Assembly: GCA_947178125.1 (NCBI GenBank)
Contig: CAMWXB010000002.1
Location: 48,826 to 112,825, forward strand
DNA from: an uncultured Lachnospiraceae bacterium
GTDB lineage: Bacteria > Bacillota > Clostridia > Lachnospirales > Lachnospiraceae
Direction of reading: 5' to 3'
DNA length: 64,000 bases
Shown: positions 1 through 7,132 of the stretch, piece after piece
Position numbering within the stretch: the first letter of the stretch is position 1
Layout: each line of letters opens with the position of its first letter
Made by a program: the position numbers and the translations under genes
Notes under the pieces: model-generated
What the model was told of the DNA's origin: nothing
Seen by the model: the letters and a program-made list of their open reading frames with translations, nothing else
Database searches by the model: none

Positions 1-336
1 AGTACAGGCATCCACGCCCTCAAATGTATCTAAATAAGATAGATAAGCGTCTTTCCATTCCTCCCGTTCCAAATCGGCTGGCTGGCTGTCATCATCCGCA
101 TTTTGTTCCTCTATGGATGGTTCCTTATCATCCGGTAAAACTGCAATCTCACTTTTCTCTTCGTCCATCTGCTCCTGAACACCGCCATCCTGTACGAAAT
201 CGTCTGTGTTCTCGCCGTCTTCTCTTCTTTCTTCCGTACTGGCATTTTCATGAAAAGAATCGTTCTTCCCACACGCGCATAAGATTGCTGCACAACCATA
301 TATAAAAATAACGAATATTATCTTTTTTATGTTCAC
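1..336 (-). CDS. Lipoprotein, N-terminal part only (cut by window edge)
   Basis: An open frame of 112 codons runs from a GTG start to the window edge without a stop. The start is a hydrophobic segment (MNIKKIIFVIFIYGCAAIL) followed by a lipobox ending LCAC near residue 23, so a lipid-anchored extracytoplasmic protein is expected. After the cysteine come about 65 acidic, low-complexity residues rich in E, D and Q, a typical flexible linker, then EWKDAYLSYLDTFEGVDACT. The GTG overlaps the TAG stop of upp (TAGTG), so translation is probably coupled to upp. The functional domain lies outside the window and no family can be named. Confidence 0.75.
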   Translation of the reverse strand, partial: MNIKKIIFVIFIYGCAAILCACGKNDSFHENASTEERREDGENTDDFVQDGGVQEQMDEEKSEIAVLPDDKEPSIEEQNADDDSQPADLEREEWKDAYLSYLDTFEGVDACT

Positions 337-965
337 TATTTTGTACCGAAAATCCTGTCTCCGGCATCTCCCAATCCGGGAACGATATAGCCGTGCTCGT
401 TCAGTTTTTCATCTAATGCCCCTATATACAAATCAACATCCGGATGAGCCTCCTGCATTTTCGCAACACCTTCCGGAGCAGCAAGAATGCACATGAAATG
501 GATTTTCTGGCAGCCTCTTTCCTTCAACATACGGATTGCCGCCACGGAAGAACCGCCGGTAGCGAGCATGGGATCGGTCACAAAGATTTCCCTCTCCGCA
601 CAGTCTGCCGGAAGCTTGCAGTAATATTCGACCGGTTCCAGCGTTTCCGGGTCGCGATACAACCCGATGTGCCCGACTTTGGCAGTCGGTATCAGTTCCA
701 GAATGCCATCTACCATGCCAAGACCTGCACGGAGAATCGGCACTACCGCCATCTTTTTGCCACACAGTTCTTTTACCGTGGCCTTACAGATTGGCGTCTC
801 AATCTCCACATCCGCAAGCGGCAGATTTCTGGTCGCTTCATAACAGATGAGCATTGAAATTTCCTTAATCGTCTGACGAAAATCCTTTGTTCCTGTTTCA
901 ATACGCCTGATATAGCCAATCTTGTGCTGTATCAGGGGGTGTTCCATAATCAATGTTTCAGCCAT
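336..965 (-). CDS. upp: Uracil phosphoribosyltransferase
   Basis: Makes UMP from uracil and PRPP in pyrimidine salvage; a soluble cytosolic enzyme. The 209-residue length is the usual one. Visible family motifs are [14 protein letters not shown] at about 74-87, the PRPP-binding loop [10 protein letters not shown] at 131-140, and the uracil-binding C-terminus [13 protein letters not shown] at 197-209. The ATG at 965 is preceded by GGAG at 10 bases. An internal ATG (MEHPLIQ) would also match where some homologues begin, but it has no ribosome site. The stop overlaps the start of a lipoprotein gene. A possible promoter lies about 30 bases upstream. Confidence 0.97.
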   Translation of the reverse strand: MAETLIMEHPLIQHKIGYIRRIETGTKDFRQTIKEISMLICYEATRNLPLADVEIETPICKATVKELCGKKMAVVPILRAGLGMVDGILELIPTAKVGHIGLYRDPETLEPVEYYCKLPADCAEREIFVTDPMLATGGSSVAAIRMLKERGCQKIHFMCILAAPEGVAKMQEAHPDVDLYIGALDEKLNEHGYIVPGLGDAGDRIFGTK

Positions 966-992
966 AATGTGTTTTCTCCATTCTCCTTTTGG

Positions 993-1022
993 TATATAGA
1001 ATGATAAAATTCTCCCTGTAAA
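993..1022 (-). promoter_or_regulatory. Possible promoter of upp
   Basis: On the minus strand TTTACA (1022-1017) and TATATA (998-993) are separated by 18 bases, just after the end of the padR-like gene and about 28 bases before the upp start. The spacing is one base longer than optimum and the -10 is imperfect. Confidence 0.4.
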
Positions 1023-1025
1023 AAT

Positions 1026-1586
1026 CTAACTGGATAAGTGCTGCTTTCCATCATCTTCCAATCGTTCAATACAGCTTTGCGCCCATTCTATGAGCATACG
1101 CATATTTCTGCGCCCATAATCCACCGTCATTTCCCAATAGAGCGCCTTATCCTTATCCGGAAGATAACTGCCATAAGCCGCGATATATTCCGGAATGGGT
1201 TCCAGGCCTTTTAAGAAGATTTCACAGTATTCTATCAGACTATGAAAATAACGGATATTCTCTTCTCTGCTTCTTTCTCCCATAAAGAAGGTCTTCATCA
1301 GCAGCGGAGATTTTGTCCGAAGCCCCAGGTCATCATCGGCAAGCCACTTGAGCAGTTCCGCTTTCCCCTCTTCTGTAATGGCATAGACGTTTTTATCCGG
1401 TTTGCCCTGTTGGGGCACATAGGTCTTATTCACCCAGTTTTTTTGCTCCAGCCCCTGCAGTTCCCGATAAATCTGACTGGTCTGGGCATTCCAAAAAAAA
1501 CGCAGGGAATCTCTGAATACTTCCATGATTTCATAGCCCGTCATATCGTGATAATTTAACAATCCCAAAATGCCGTGTTTTAACAT
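1026..1586 (-). CDS. PadR-family transcriptional regulator
   Basis: A 186-residue protein. Residues 1 to about 80 form the PadR winged helix (MLKHGILGLLNYHDMTGYEI, then SQIYRELQGLEQKNWV and a wing with KPDKNVYAITEEGKAELL). A helical C-terminal half of the Vir_act_alpha_C type (dimerisation) follows. PadR proteins usually repress nearby membrane or efflux genes in response to small molecules. AAGGA lies 8 bases before the ATG. It sits 100 bases downstream of the TraX-like gene, in the same direction. Inverted repeats in the spacers of both promoters make autoregulation and control of the TraX-like gene plausible; this is inference. Confidence 0.9.
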   Translation of the reverse strand: MLKHGILGLLNYHDMTGYEIMEVFRDSLRFFWNAQTSQIYRELQGLEQKNWVNKTYVPQQGKPDKNVYAITEEGKAELLKWLADDDLGLRTKSPLLMKTFFMGERSREENIRYFHSLIEYCEIFLKGLEPIPEYIAAYGSYLPDKDKALYWEMTVDYGRRNMRMLIEWAQSCIERLEDDGKQHLSS

Positions 1587-1618
1587 TCGCGTATTCCTTC
1601 TTCCCCGCTTTTATTCTA

Positions 1619-1647
1619 TTTTAACTGATATGCAGATCATATGTAAA
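1619..1647 (-). promoter_or_regulatory. Possible promoter of the PadR gene with an inverted repeat in the spacer
   Basis: Minus strand TTTACA (1647-1642), 17 bases, TTAAAA (1624-1619). The spacer holds ATATG-CAGAT-CATAT (1628-1642), a candidate operator for the PadR protein itself. The -10 is weak, so the call is tentative. Confidence 0.4.
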
Positions 1648-1686
1648 TAGCTTCTTTTGCTTTATCCGCTAATGAATCCGTCCATT

Positions 1687-2445
1687 TCATCCCCCGATCA
1701 TGACACCGGTATTTCCATGAAGCAGAACGCGTATGATACCGCAGATGACCAGATGCAGCGGATAGTAGAGATAGAAAAACCACTTCATTCCTCTCCATTT
1801 TCCTCTCTCCCCGTTATAATTTTTCAGGAAGGGAATCGCCAGCACGACAAACAGCTGAATAATGCCATATATCTTATTGATAAACAGAAAATAGACGATT
1901 GTATAAAAAAACACCCAGATTACCATACCCGCCATCTGCTTTTTAAAATCGCCCCGGTTCTGCCCGATTGAAATGATTGCCATGACCGCAATACAGCTCC
2001 AATCAGAGCAAAAAGTAATCACACAAATGACGATCAACAGCAGCATCTTCATCCATGCTTTCAGTTTCGGGCTGTCCATGACCACCAGTCCCACGAGCCC
2101 CCATGCCAGAGACCAAATCACGCTTGTCTGATTAAATATGGTAGTCTGAAAAGGAATGAAAGGAATCCCAAATGCGAAATTATAGGCAAAATGAGAAATC
2201 AGTGCAAACAGAAATAATCTGGAAGCATATTTTTTGACATCATGCGTATAATGATAGCCTTCTGCAATAAAAAACCACATGATGGGCGCTGTCAGTCTGC
2301 CGATGATATGAAGAAGGATGAGCCACCAGTCTGTCGGATAATTCGGAAATATCACGGATATGACATGGTCTATCGTCATCGCTGTAATGGCGATGACCTT
2401 TAGCTGATTGGCATTGAATCCCTGTGCTCTTTTCGTCTGTTCCAT
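1687..2445 (-). CDS. TraX-like polytopic membrane protein
   Basis: About 252 residues, almost entirely hydrophobic helices, matching the TraX family pattern (LKVIAITAMTIDHV at the N-terminus, GRLTAPIMWFFIAEGYHYT, and YYPLHLVICGIIR near the C-terminus). TraX of F plasmid acetylates pilin; chromosomal relatives are thought to be membrane acyltransferase-like proteins of unknown substrate. The start is placed at the second in-frame ATG (2445) because GGAGG precedes it by 8 bases, whereas the first ATG (2481) has no ribosome site. It is read from a strong promoter with an internal palindrome, and a PadR regulator follows. Confidence 0.85.
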   Translation of the reverse strand: MEQTKRAQGFNANQLKVIAITAMTIDHVISVIFPNYPTDWWLILLHIIGRLTAPIMWFFIAEGYHYTHDVKKYASRLFLFALISHFAYNFAFGIPFIPFQTTIFNQTSVIWSLAWGLVGLVVMDSPKLKAWMKMLLLIVICVITFCSDWSCIAVMAIISIGQNRGDFKKQMAGMVIWVFFYTIVYFLFINKIYGIIQLFVVLAIPFLKNYNGERGKWRGMKWFFYLYYPLHLVICGIIRVLLHGNTGVMIGG

Positions 2446-2504
2446 AGCTTCTACCTCCACCTGCAAATCTTTCTGCTCCATTTTTAAGAATATATTTATT
2501 AGAT

Positions 2505-2533
2505 ATTATATTCCACTTATGGAATATAGTCAA
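2505..2533 (-). promoter_or_regulatory. Promoter of the TraX-like gene with palindromic operator between -35 and -10
   Basis: Minus strand TTGACT (2533-2528), 17-base spacer, TATAAT (2510-2505), a near-consensus vegetative promoter. ATATTCC-ACTTAT-GGAATAT (2508-2527) fills the spacer, so a bound repressor would block RNA polymerase. The PadR protein encoded downstream is the obvious candidate (inference). Confidence 0.75.
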
Positions 2534-2580
2534 GCGATGGATAGATTGATTTCAAAAGAATATATAAGAAATCCAAATGG

Positions 2581-2608
2581 TTGAAAATCAAACAAAACAT
2601 GATATAAT
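2581..2608 (+). promoter_or_regulatory. Promoter of the membrane protein gene at 2650
   Basis: TTGAAA (2581-2586), 16 bases, TATAAT (2603-2608), 41 bases before the start codon. It is divergent from the TraX-like promoter. Confidence 0.65.
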
Positions 2609-2649
2609 TCCCTTAAACATATCAGTATTTGCAAAGGAGAGAAAGTTAT

Positions 2650-3207
2650 ATGGCAAAACAGCTGAAAAAAAGACCAATTGAAAAAGAACTGAAATTCTTA
2701 ACCATTTTCGAACTGCTGGGCGTGCTAATGTTTATAGGATTGTATTTCGCAGTAAAGTATATTATCGACATGGACTTTGGGAAAAACGCATTCAGATTAA
2801 ATTGGATTTCGTTTTATCCATTGCTGGTATTTTCTATTATCGTAATAGAGGGCAGTTTCTATTGGCGTAATAAGCTGAAAATGGTCAAAAGGCAAAAGGC
2901 TTTAAGTAATATTGAAATTGGCAGGATTTACAATAAATTAAGATGGTTGAATGTGATTTTATTAACAGCCTATCTGCCGGTAATCATCATAGCTGCTCTT
3001 GCAAAAGCAGATTTATCCGGGATCATTGTTGGGATTTTACTGTATTTTATGGCAATCATAGAACAAATTAACTATTTTCACATCAGGCTTTCTTATGAGA
3101 CGGTAAATGGCACCCTCTTAGTAATTGAACCTCTTAAAAAGCTTTTTACCGGAACCGGAAAACGTTCACAATTGCGAAAGGATATTGACACTTATTTAGG
3201 TGTTTAA
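2650..3207 (+). CDS. Unknown small membrane protein
   Basis: A 185-residue protein not recognised as a named family. A basic N-terminus (MAKQLKKRPIEKEL) is followed by about four hydrophobic segments near residues 17-38, 55-75, 98-118 and 125-145. The C-terminal tail of about 35 residues is basic and probably cytoplasmic. The ATG at 2650 is chosen because AAAGGAGA precedes it by about 8 bases; a TTG 21 bases upstream would remain open but lies within the ribosome site. It is a single gene with its own promoter, and shares a bidirectional terminator with tpiA. Confidence 0.75.
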   Translation: MAKQLKKRPIEKELKFLTIFELLGVLMFIGLYFAVKYIIDMDFGKNAFRLNWISFYPLLVFSIIVIEGSFYWRNKLKMVKRQKALSNIEIGRIYNKLRWLNVILLTAYLPVIIIAALAKADLSGIIVGILLYFMAIIEQINYFHIRLSYETVNGTLLVIEPLKKLFTGTGKRSQLRKDIDTYLGV

Positions 3208-3271
3208 CTTCCAGTTCAACCCGTCTCTAAAAAACTATCTCCGCCCAACGATATCGGTCAAAAAGCAAAAT

Positions 3272-3304
3272 GGGATATCAAAGGAATTTATTCCCTTGAT
3301 ACCC
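3272..3304. terminator. Bidirectional terminator between the membrane protein gene and tpiA
   Basis: GGGATATCAAAGGAA (3272-3286) pairs with TTCCCTTGATACCC (3291-3304) around a TTTA loop, with one bulged A and one mismatch. On the minus strand ATTTTGCTTTTTG follows; on the plus strand CTATTTTACTGC follows. It lies between two convergent genes. Confidence 0.7.
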
Positions 3305-3350
3305 CTATTTTACTGCATTTTCTAACTATCAGATTTTTGTGAAAAACCTA

Positions 3351-4100
3351 TTATTTATAATTCACGATTTTTCCAAAATCCGCCTTCAAAGACGCGCCGC
3401 CAACCAGGCCGCCGTCGATATCCGGCTGTGCGAACAACTCTGCCGCGTTGCCTGCATTTACGGAACCGCCGTACTGAATGCGGACTGCCTCTGCTGTTGC
3501 TTCATCATATATCTCAGCGATGCAGTCACGGATGCCTTTACATACTTCCTCAGCCTGCTCCGTGGTCGCCGTCTTACCTGTTCCGATAGCCCAAATCGGC
3601 TCATATGCAATGACCATGCCTTTCACCTGATCAGCGGTAACTTCTGTGAGGTCAGATTTGATCTGTAATCTGATCCAATCCATTGTTACGCCCATTTCTC
3701 TCTGCTCTAATGTCTCGCCACAGCACAAAATAGGTGTCAGACCTGCCTCCAGAGCCTTCTTTACTTTCTTATTCAGAAGCGCATCGTCTTCCTTGAAATA
3801 ATCACGTCTCTCGGAATGTCCGATGATTACATATTTTACGCCTGCATCCTTTAACATCGCTGCGGAAATCTCGCCCGTATAAGCGCCTTTTTCCTCAAAA
3901 TACATATTCTCAGCGCCGACTTCTACATTGGTGCCCTTTACAGCCTCTACGACCGAAACGATATCAATCGCGGGTACGCAGTATACAACGTCTACATCAT
4001 CAGATTTTACCAAGTCTTTTAATTCCTCGCACAAAGCAACTGCCTGACTGGGTGTCATATTCATTTTCCAGTTTCCGGCTACAATTTTCCTTCTTGCCAT
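3351..4100 (-). CDS. tpiA: Triosephosphate isomerase
   Basis: Interconverts dihydroxyacetone phosphate and glyceraldehyde 3-phosphate in glycolysis. The 249-residue length is standard. Catalytic positions are visible: Lys12 in GNWKMN, His95 in GHSERR, Glu167 in [12 protein letters not shown], and the phosphate-binding GGSV and GGLVGGASL near the C-terminus. The start at 4100 ([14 protein letters not shown]) has GGAG 9 bases upstream; a longer in-frame start five codons earlier would overlap that ribosome site. It is the last gene of the gap-pgk-tpiA cluster, about 200 bases after pgk, in a gap containing two hairpins and an A-rich leader, so its level may be set separately from pgk. Confidence 0.98.
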   Translation of the reverse strand: MARRKIVAGNWKMNMTPSQAVALCEELKDLVKSDDVDVVYCVPAIDIVSVVEAVKGTNVEVGAENMYFEEKGAYTGEISAAMLKDAGVKYVIIGHSERRDYFKEDDALLNKKVKKALEAGLTPILCCGETLEQREMGVTMDWIRLQIKSDLTEVTADQVKGMVIAYEPIWAIGTGKTATTEQAEEVCKGIRDCIAEIYDEATAEAVRIQYGGSVNAGNAAELFAQPDIDGGLVGGASLKADFGKIVNYK

Positions 4101-4153
4101 TTTTCCATTCTCCATTCATCTACTTACTTTTATACTTTTACATATCTTTTTCT

Positions 4154-4189
4154 TTTACTTACTTTTATTCTTTTGCTTACTTTTATTCT
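4154..4189 (-). repeat. 18-bp tandem repeat in the A-rich leader of tpiA
   Basis: TTTACTTACTTTTATTCT (4154-4171) is followed directly by TTTGCTTACTTTTATTCT (4172-4189), 17 of 18 identical. On the coding strand this is an A-rich AGAATAAAAGTAAG repeat between the hairpins and the tpiA ribosome site. An unstructured A-rich leader of this kind may help 30S loading; that role is inference. Confidence 0.8.
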
Positions 4190-4207
4190 CTTGCTTATTT
4201 TCCACCT

Positions 4208-4238
4208 GGAAGAATGGCTCCAAAGAGCCATTCTTTCC
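4208..4238 (-). other. Hairpin in the pgk-tpiA gap (proximal to tpiA)
   Basis: AGAATGGCTC (4211-4220), CAAA loop, GAGCCATTCT (4225-4234): a perfect 10-bp stem extended by GGA/TCC with one bulge. In the direction of transcription it is followed by CAGGTGGAAAATAAGC, with no T-run, so it looks like an RNA-stabilising or processing hairpin rather than a normal terminator. Confidence 0.7.
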
Positions 4239-4296
4239 GGAATAACTTAGTACATCTTAGCTGATGTTTTCTATCAGCTTAGATGTACTTTATTCC
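4239..4296 (-). other. Long hairpin in the pgk-tpiA gap (proximal to pgk)
   Basis: GTACATCTTAGCTGAT (4250-4265) pairs with ATCAGCTTAGATGTAC (4273-4288) with one mismatch around a short loop. GGAATA (4239-4244) and TATTCC (4291-4296) can extend the stem. It lies 15 bases after the pgk stop and has no T-run after it on the minus strand. A 3'-end stabiliser for the gap-pgk message or a partial terminator are both possible. Confidence 0.7.
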
Positions 4297-4309
4297 GTTT
4301 TATTCCGTT

Positions 4310-5533
4310 TTATTTGTCATCTGCAGCCACAACGCCCGGTAACTCCTTGCCTTCCAAAAATTCAAGGGAAGCGCCGCCGCCTGTGGAAATATGGCTCATC
4401 TTATCTGCGAAACCGAGCTGGTTAACTGCTGCCGCGCTGTCTCCTCCGCCGATGATCGTTGTTGCATCTGTCTCAGCAAGAGATTTCGCTACTGCAATCG
4501 TACCTGCTGCCAGTGTCGGATTCTCGAATACGCCCATCGGTCCGTTCCATACAACAGTCTTAGCAGATTTTACGGCATCAGCATACAATTTCGCTGTTTC
4601 TGTACCGATATCAAGACCTTCTTTATCAGCAGGAATCTTGTCTGCTGCTACGACCTCAACATCGATCGGTCCATCGATCGGATCCGGGAAATGGTCAGCA
4701 ATCGTCGTATCAACAGGAAGTAACAGCTTCTTGCCAAGTTTCTCTGCCTTTTCCATCATTTCTTTACAATAGTCGAGTTTCTCATTATCTACAAGAGAGT
4801 TTCCGACTTCCATTCCTTTTGCTTTCAGGAAAGTAAATGCCATACCGCCGCCAATGATCAATGTATCACATTTCTCTAACAGGTTATTGATAACGTTCAG
4901 CTTATCAGCAACTTTTGCACCGCCGAGAATCGCTACGAACGGTCTGACCGGATTTTCTACTGCATTTCCAAGGAAATCAATTTCTTTCTGCATCAGATAA
5001 CCAACTGCATTTTCTCCGCCTTTTTCGGAAATGAATTTCGTAACACCTGCTACGGAAGCATGTGCTCTATGAGAGGAACCGAAAGCATCGCATACATAAG
5101 CGTCTGCCAGATCAGCCAGCTCTTTGCTGAATTCTTCGCCGTTCTTCGTCTCTTCTTTGCCGCGGAAACGGGTATTCTGAAGCAGCACGACATCGCCTTC
5201 CTTCATCGCTTCCACTGCTGCAGTAGCCGCTTCGCCTGTTACATTATAATCTGCAACAAAGTTTACTTCTTTTCCAAGCTTTTCGGACAGTCTTTTTGCA
5301 ACCGGTGCAAGAGATTCTTTCTCATTGGGGCCTTCTTTTACCTTGCCGAGATGAGAGCAGAGAATAACTTTCGCGCCGTCACCGATCAGTTTGTTAATTG
5401 TCGGCAAGGCTGCAACAATACGAGTCTCGTCTGTAATCTCGCCATTTTTCAACGGTACGTTAAAGTCACATCTTACAAGAACGCGTTTTCCTTTCACATT
5501 GATATCATCTACGGATTTCTTATTTAATCCCAT
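4310..5533 (-). CDS. pgk: Phosphoglycerate kinase
   Basis: Transfers phosphate from 1,3-bisphosphoglycerate to ADP in glycolysis. It has 407 residues, within the family range. Motifs include the N-terminal [13 protein letters not shown], the substrate-binding [25 protein letters not shown], the nucleotide-binding [10 protein letters not shown] and the C-terminal GGGDSAAAV and [15 protein letters not shown]. The start at 5533 ([10 protein letters not shown]) has GGAGGAAAG just upstream; the longer open frame to 5587 has no separate ribosome site. It lies between gap and tpiA on the same strand, with hairpins in both flanking gaps. Confidence 0.98.
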   Translation of the reverse strand: MGLNKKSVDDINVKGKRVLVRCDFNVPLKNGEITDETRIVAALPTINKLIGDGAKVILCSHLGKVKEGPNEKESLAPVAKRLSEKLGKEVNFVADYNVTGEAATAAVEAMKEGDVVLLQNTRFRGKEETKNGEEFSKELADLADAYVCDAFGSSHRAHASVAGVTKFISEKGGENAVGYLMQKEIDFLGNAVENPVRPFVAILGGAKVADKLNVINNLLEKCDTLIIGGGMAFTFLKAKGMEVGNSLVDNEKLDYCKEMMEKAEKLGKKLLLPVDTTIADHFPDPIDGPIDVEVVAADKIPADKEGLDIGTETAKLYADAVKSAKTVVWNGPMGVFENPTLAAGTIAVAKSLAETDATTIIGGGDSAAAVNQLGFADKMSHISTGGGASLEFLEGKELPGVVAADDK

Positions 5534-5573
5534 TTTTCTTTCCTCCATTCTGCCGCTCCAGCGGTAATTTAAT

Positions 5574-5601
5574 AAGGCCCGGCCCAACGAGGCCGGACCT
5601 T
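5574..5601 (-). other. GC-rich hairpin between gap and pgk
   Basis: AAGGCCCGGCC (5574-5584), loop CAACGA, GGCCGGACCTT (5591-5601): an 11-bp stem with one mismatch, 37 bases after the gap stop. The sequence after it on the minus strand is ATTAAATTACC, not a T-run. It probably stabilises gap mRNA or attenuates read-through into pgk. Confidence 0.7.
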
Positions 5602-5638
5602 AACAGATCTTAGCTTAAAATTTTCAAAACTTCATGAA

Positions 5639-6640
5639 TTACTGTAATTCAGCAAAGTATTTGATTGTTCTAACCATCTGGCTTGTGTAGCTGTTCTCAT
5701 TGTCATACCAGGAAACAACCTGTACCAGATTGTCAGCGCCAACCATTGTCTGAGTTGCATCGAAGAGTGAACCATATCTCATACCGATAACATCAGAAGA
5801 TACGATTTCTTCCTCGTTGTAGCCGAAGGACTCATTAGCTGCTGCTTTCATAGCTGCATTGATTTCATCCTTTGTTACGGACTTCTCAACAGTTGCTACA
5901 AGGATTGTTGTAGAACCTGTCGGAGTAGGAACACGCTGAGCGGAACCGATCAGTTTACCATTCAGTTCAGGAATAACAAGACCGATTGCCTTAGCAGCGC
6001 CTGTGCTGTTCGGAACGATGTTGATAGCGCCTGCGCGGGATCTTCTCAGATCGCCTTTTCTCTGAGGACCGTCAAGAATCATCTGATCGCCTGTATAAGC
6101 GTGAATTGTGCTCATGATACCGGATTTGATCGTAGCCAGGTCGTTCAGAGCTTTTGCCATAGGAGCCAGGCAGTTTGTTGTACAGGATGCTGCGGAAATG
6201 ATCGTGTCATCCTTCGTCAGTGTTGTGTGGTTTACGTTGTAAACGATTGTAGGAAGGTCATTTCCTGCAGGAGCAGAGATAACAACTTTCTTAGCGCCGG
6301 CATTGATGTGTGCCTGTGCTTTTTCTTTGGATGTGTAGAAACCGGAGCACTCCAGAACTACATCTACTCCAAGTTCACCCCAAGGACAATTGTTAGCATC
6401 GGGCTCTTTGTAAATTTTCAGAGTCTTGCCGTCAACTGTAATGGAATCTTCTCCAGCTGAAACCGTATCGCCTTTCTCATATCTGCCCTGTGAAGAATCA
6501 TACTTCAACAAGTGAGCCAGCATCTTAGGGCTTGTTAAATCGTTAATTGCTACTACTTCGTATCCCTCTGCACCGAACATCTGTCTGAATGCAAGACGAC
6601 CGATACGACCAAAACCATTGATTGCTACTTTTACTGCCAT
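5639..6640 (-). CDS. gap: Glyceraldehyde-3-phosphate dehydrogenase, type I
   Basis: The phosphorylating, NAD-dependent glycolytic enzyme, 333 residues as expected. The Rossmann fold begins [14 protein letters not shown] (residues 5-18). Aspartate 34 in AINDLT favours NAD over NADP. The catalytic cysteine is Cys153 in SCTTNCLAP, and [16 protein letters not shown] closes the C-terminus. AGGAGG precedes the ATG by 8 bases. It is the first gene of gap-pgk-tpiA; no cggR-type regulator gene lies upstream, but a perfect 16-bp palindrome overlaps the likely promoter. Confidence 0.98.
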   Translation of the reverse strand: MAVKVAINGFGRIGRLAFRQMFGAEGYEVVAINDLTSPKMLAHLLKYDSSQGRYEKGDTVSAGEDSITVDGKTLKIYKEPDANNCPWGELGVDVVLECSGFYTSKEKAQAHINAGAKKVVISAPAGNDLPTIVYNVNHTTLTKDDTIISAASCTTNCLAPMAKALNDLATIKSGIMSTIHAYTGDQMILDGPQRKGDLRRSRAGAINIVPNSTGAAKAIGLVIPELNGKLIGSAQRVPTPTGSTTILVATVEKSVTKDEINAAMKAAANESFGYNEEEIVSSDVIGMRYGSLFDATQTMVGADNLVQVVSWYDNENSYTSQMVRTIKYFAELQ

Positions 6641-6695
6641 TTTCGTTTCCTCCTAATAAAATAAAATATATTTTATATTATTTTGCCAAACTGTA

Positions 6696-6736
6696 ATTAT
6701 AAAATACATAAAATACAGATTGACAAAATTTTGTCA
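6696..6736 (-). promoter_or_regulatory. gap promoter overlapped by a perfect 16-bp palindrome
   Basis: TGACAAAATTTTGTCA (6721-6736) is a perfect palindrome. Its half TTGTCA (minus strand, 6726-6721) can act as a -35, with TTTATA (6703-6698) at 17 bases or TATAAT (6701-6696) at 19 bases as -10. A protein bound to the palindrome would cover the -35. The regulator is unknown. Confidence 0.6.
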
Positions 6737-6833
6737 GCACAATCATTTTACCTAATTTGTCCATAAAATTCAAGGTGTAAATCGAAAATAATTGGAAATT
6801 TATAACTATTTTATAATTTTATAAAACTTGCTG

Positions 6834-7026
6834 CTGTCCGTTCGAAGCCATGCCGCCGCGGGCGGGAGTCATATCCCCTTGTCACCACGCTTCCGCTCCG
6901 CGAAAAATCGTAGCGGTACTAAGTTCAAAGGCCGCAAAGCAGCCTTTTCACTAAGTGCCGACGTTTTTCAAGGGGCTCCGCGGGGATATGACTCCCGCCC
7001 GCGGCGGCATGGCTTCGAACGGACAG
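6834..7026 (+). repeat. Palindromic element, copy A (45-bp perfect arms, shared core)
   Basis: The arms at 6834-6878 and 6982-7026 are perfect inverted repeats of 45 bp, with outer end CTGTCCGTTCGAAGCC. The core of about 103 bp has nested, interrupted stems (GAAAAA/TTTTTC, CGT/ACG, CGG/CCG, AAAGGC/GCCTTT) and an extra unpaired left segment containing CACGCTTCCGCTCCGCG. The core string TAGCGGTACTAAGTTCAAA recurs in copy B. It lies between the divergent genes gap and the PHP phosphatase, directly upstream of the latter's -35, so it is not a terminator. No open frame in it is credible. Confidence 0.9.
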
Positions 7027-7037
7027 TACTGACGCAC

Positions 7038-7066
7038 TTGCCATTTTCCCCCAAATGCACTATACT
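7038..7066 (+). promoter_or_regulatory. Promoter of the histidinol-phosphatase gene
   Basis: TTGCCA (7038-7043), 17 bases, TATACT (7061-7066), 12 bases beyond palindromic element A and 66 bases before the start codon. Confidence 0.7.
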
Positions 7067-7132
7067 GATACGGCACCGGCGGCAATGCCCGATTGTCTGC
7101 CGAAATCAGTAAATCACAAAAGGAGACATACC

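Noticed and set aside
1687..2445. TraX-like gene as evidence of a conjugative element
   Set aside because: No other transfer genes are present, and chromosomal TraX-like proteins are common in Firmicutes.
6834..7026. Palindromic elements as rho-independent terminators or attenuators
   Set aside because: Copy A lies between divergent genes, no copy has a T-run at the arm end, and the shared asymmetric core is not needed for termination.
6834..7026. Palindromic elements as hammerhead, twister-sister or HDV-like ribozymes
   Set aside because: CCGACGG recalls twister-sister and CTAAG recalls other ribozymes, but none of the full catalytic cores (for example CUGAUGA with GAAA) can be laid out on the sequence.
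6828..7112. Open frame of 94 codons on the plus strand through palindrome A
   Set aside because: It arises from the GC-rich inverted repeat and runs through the promoter of the PHP gene; no ribosome site.
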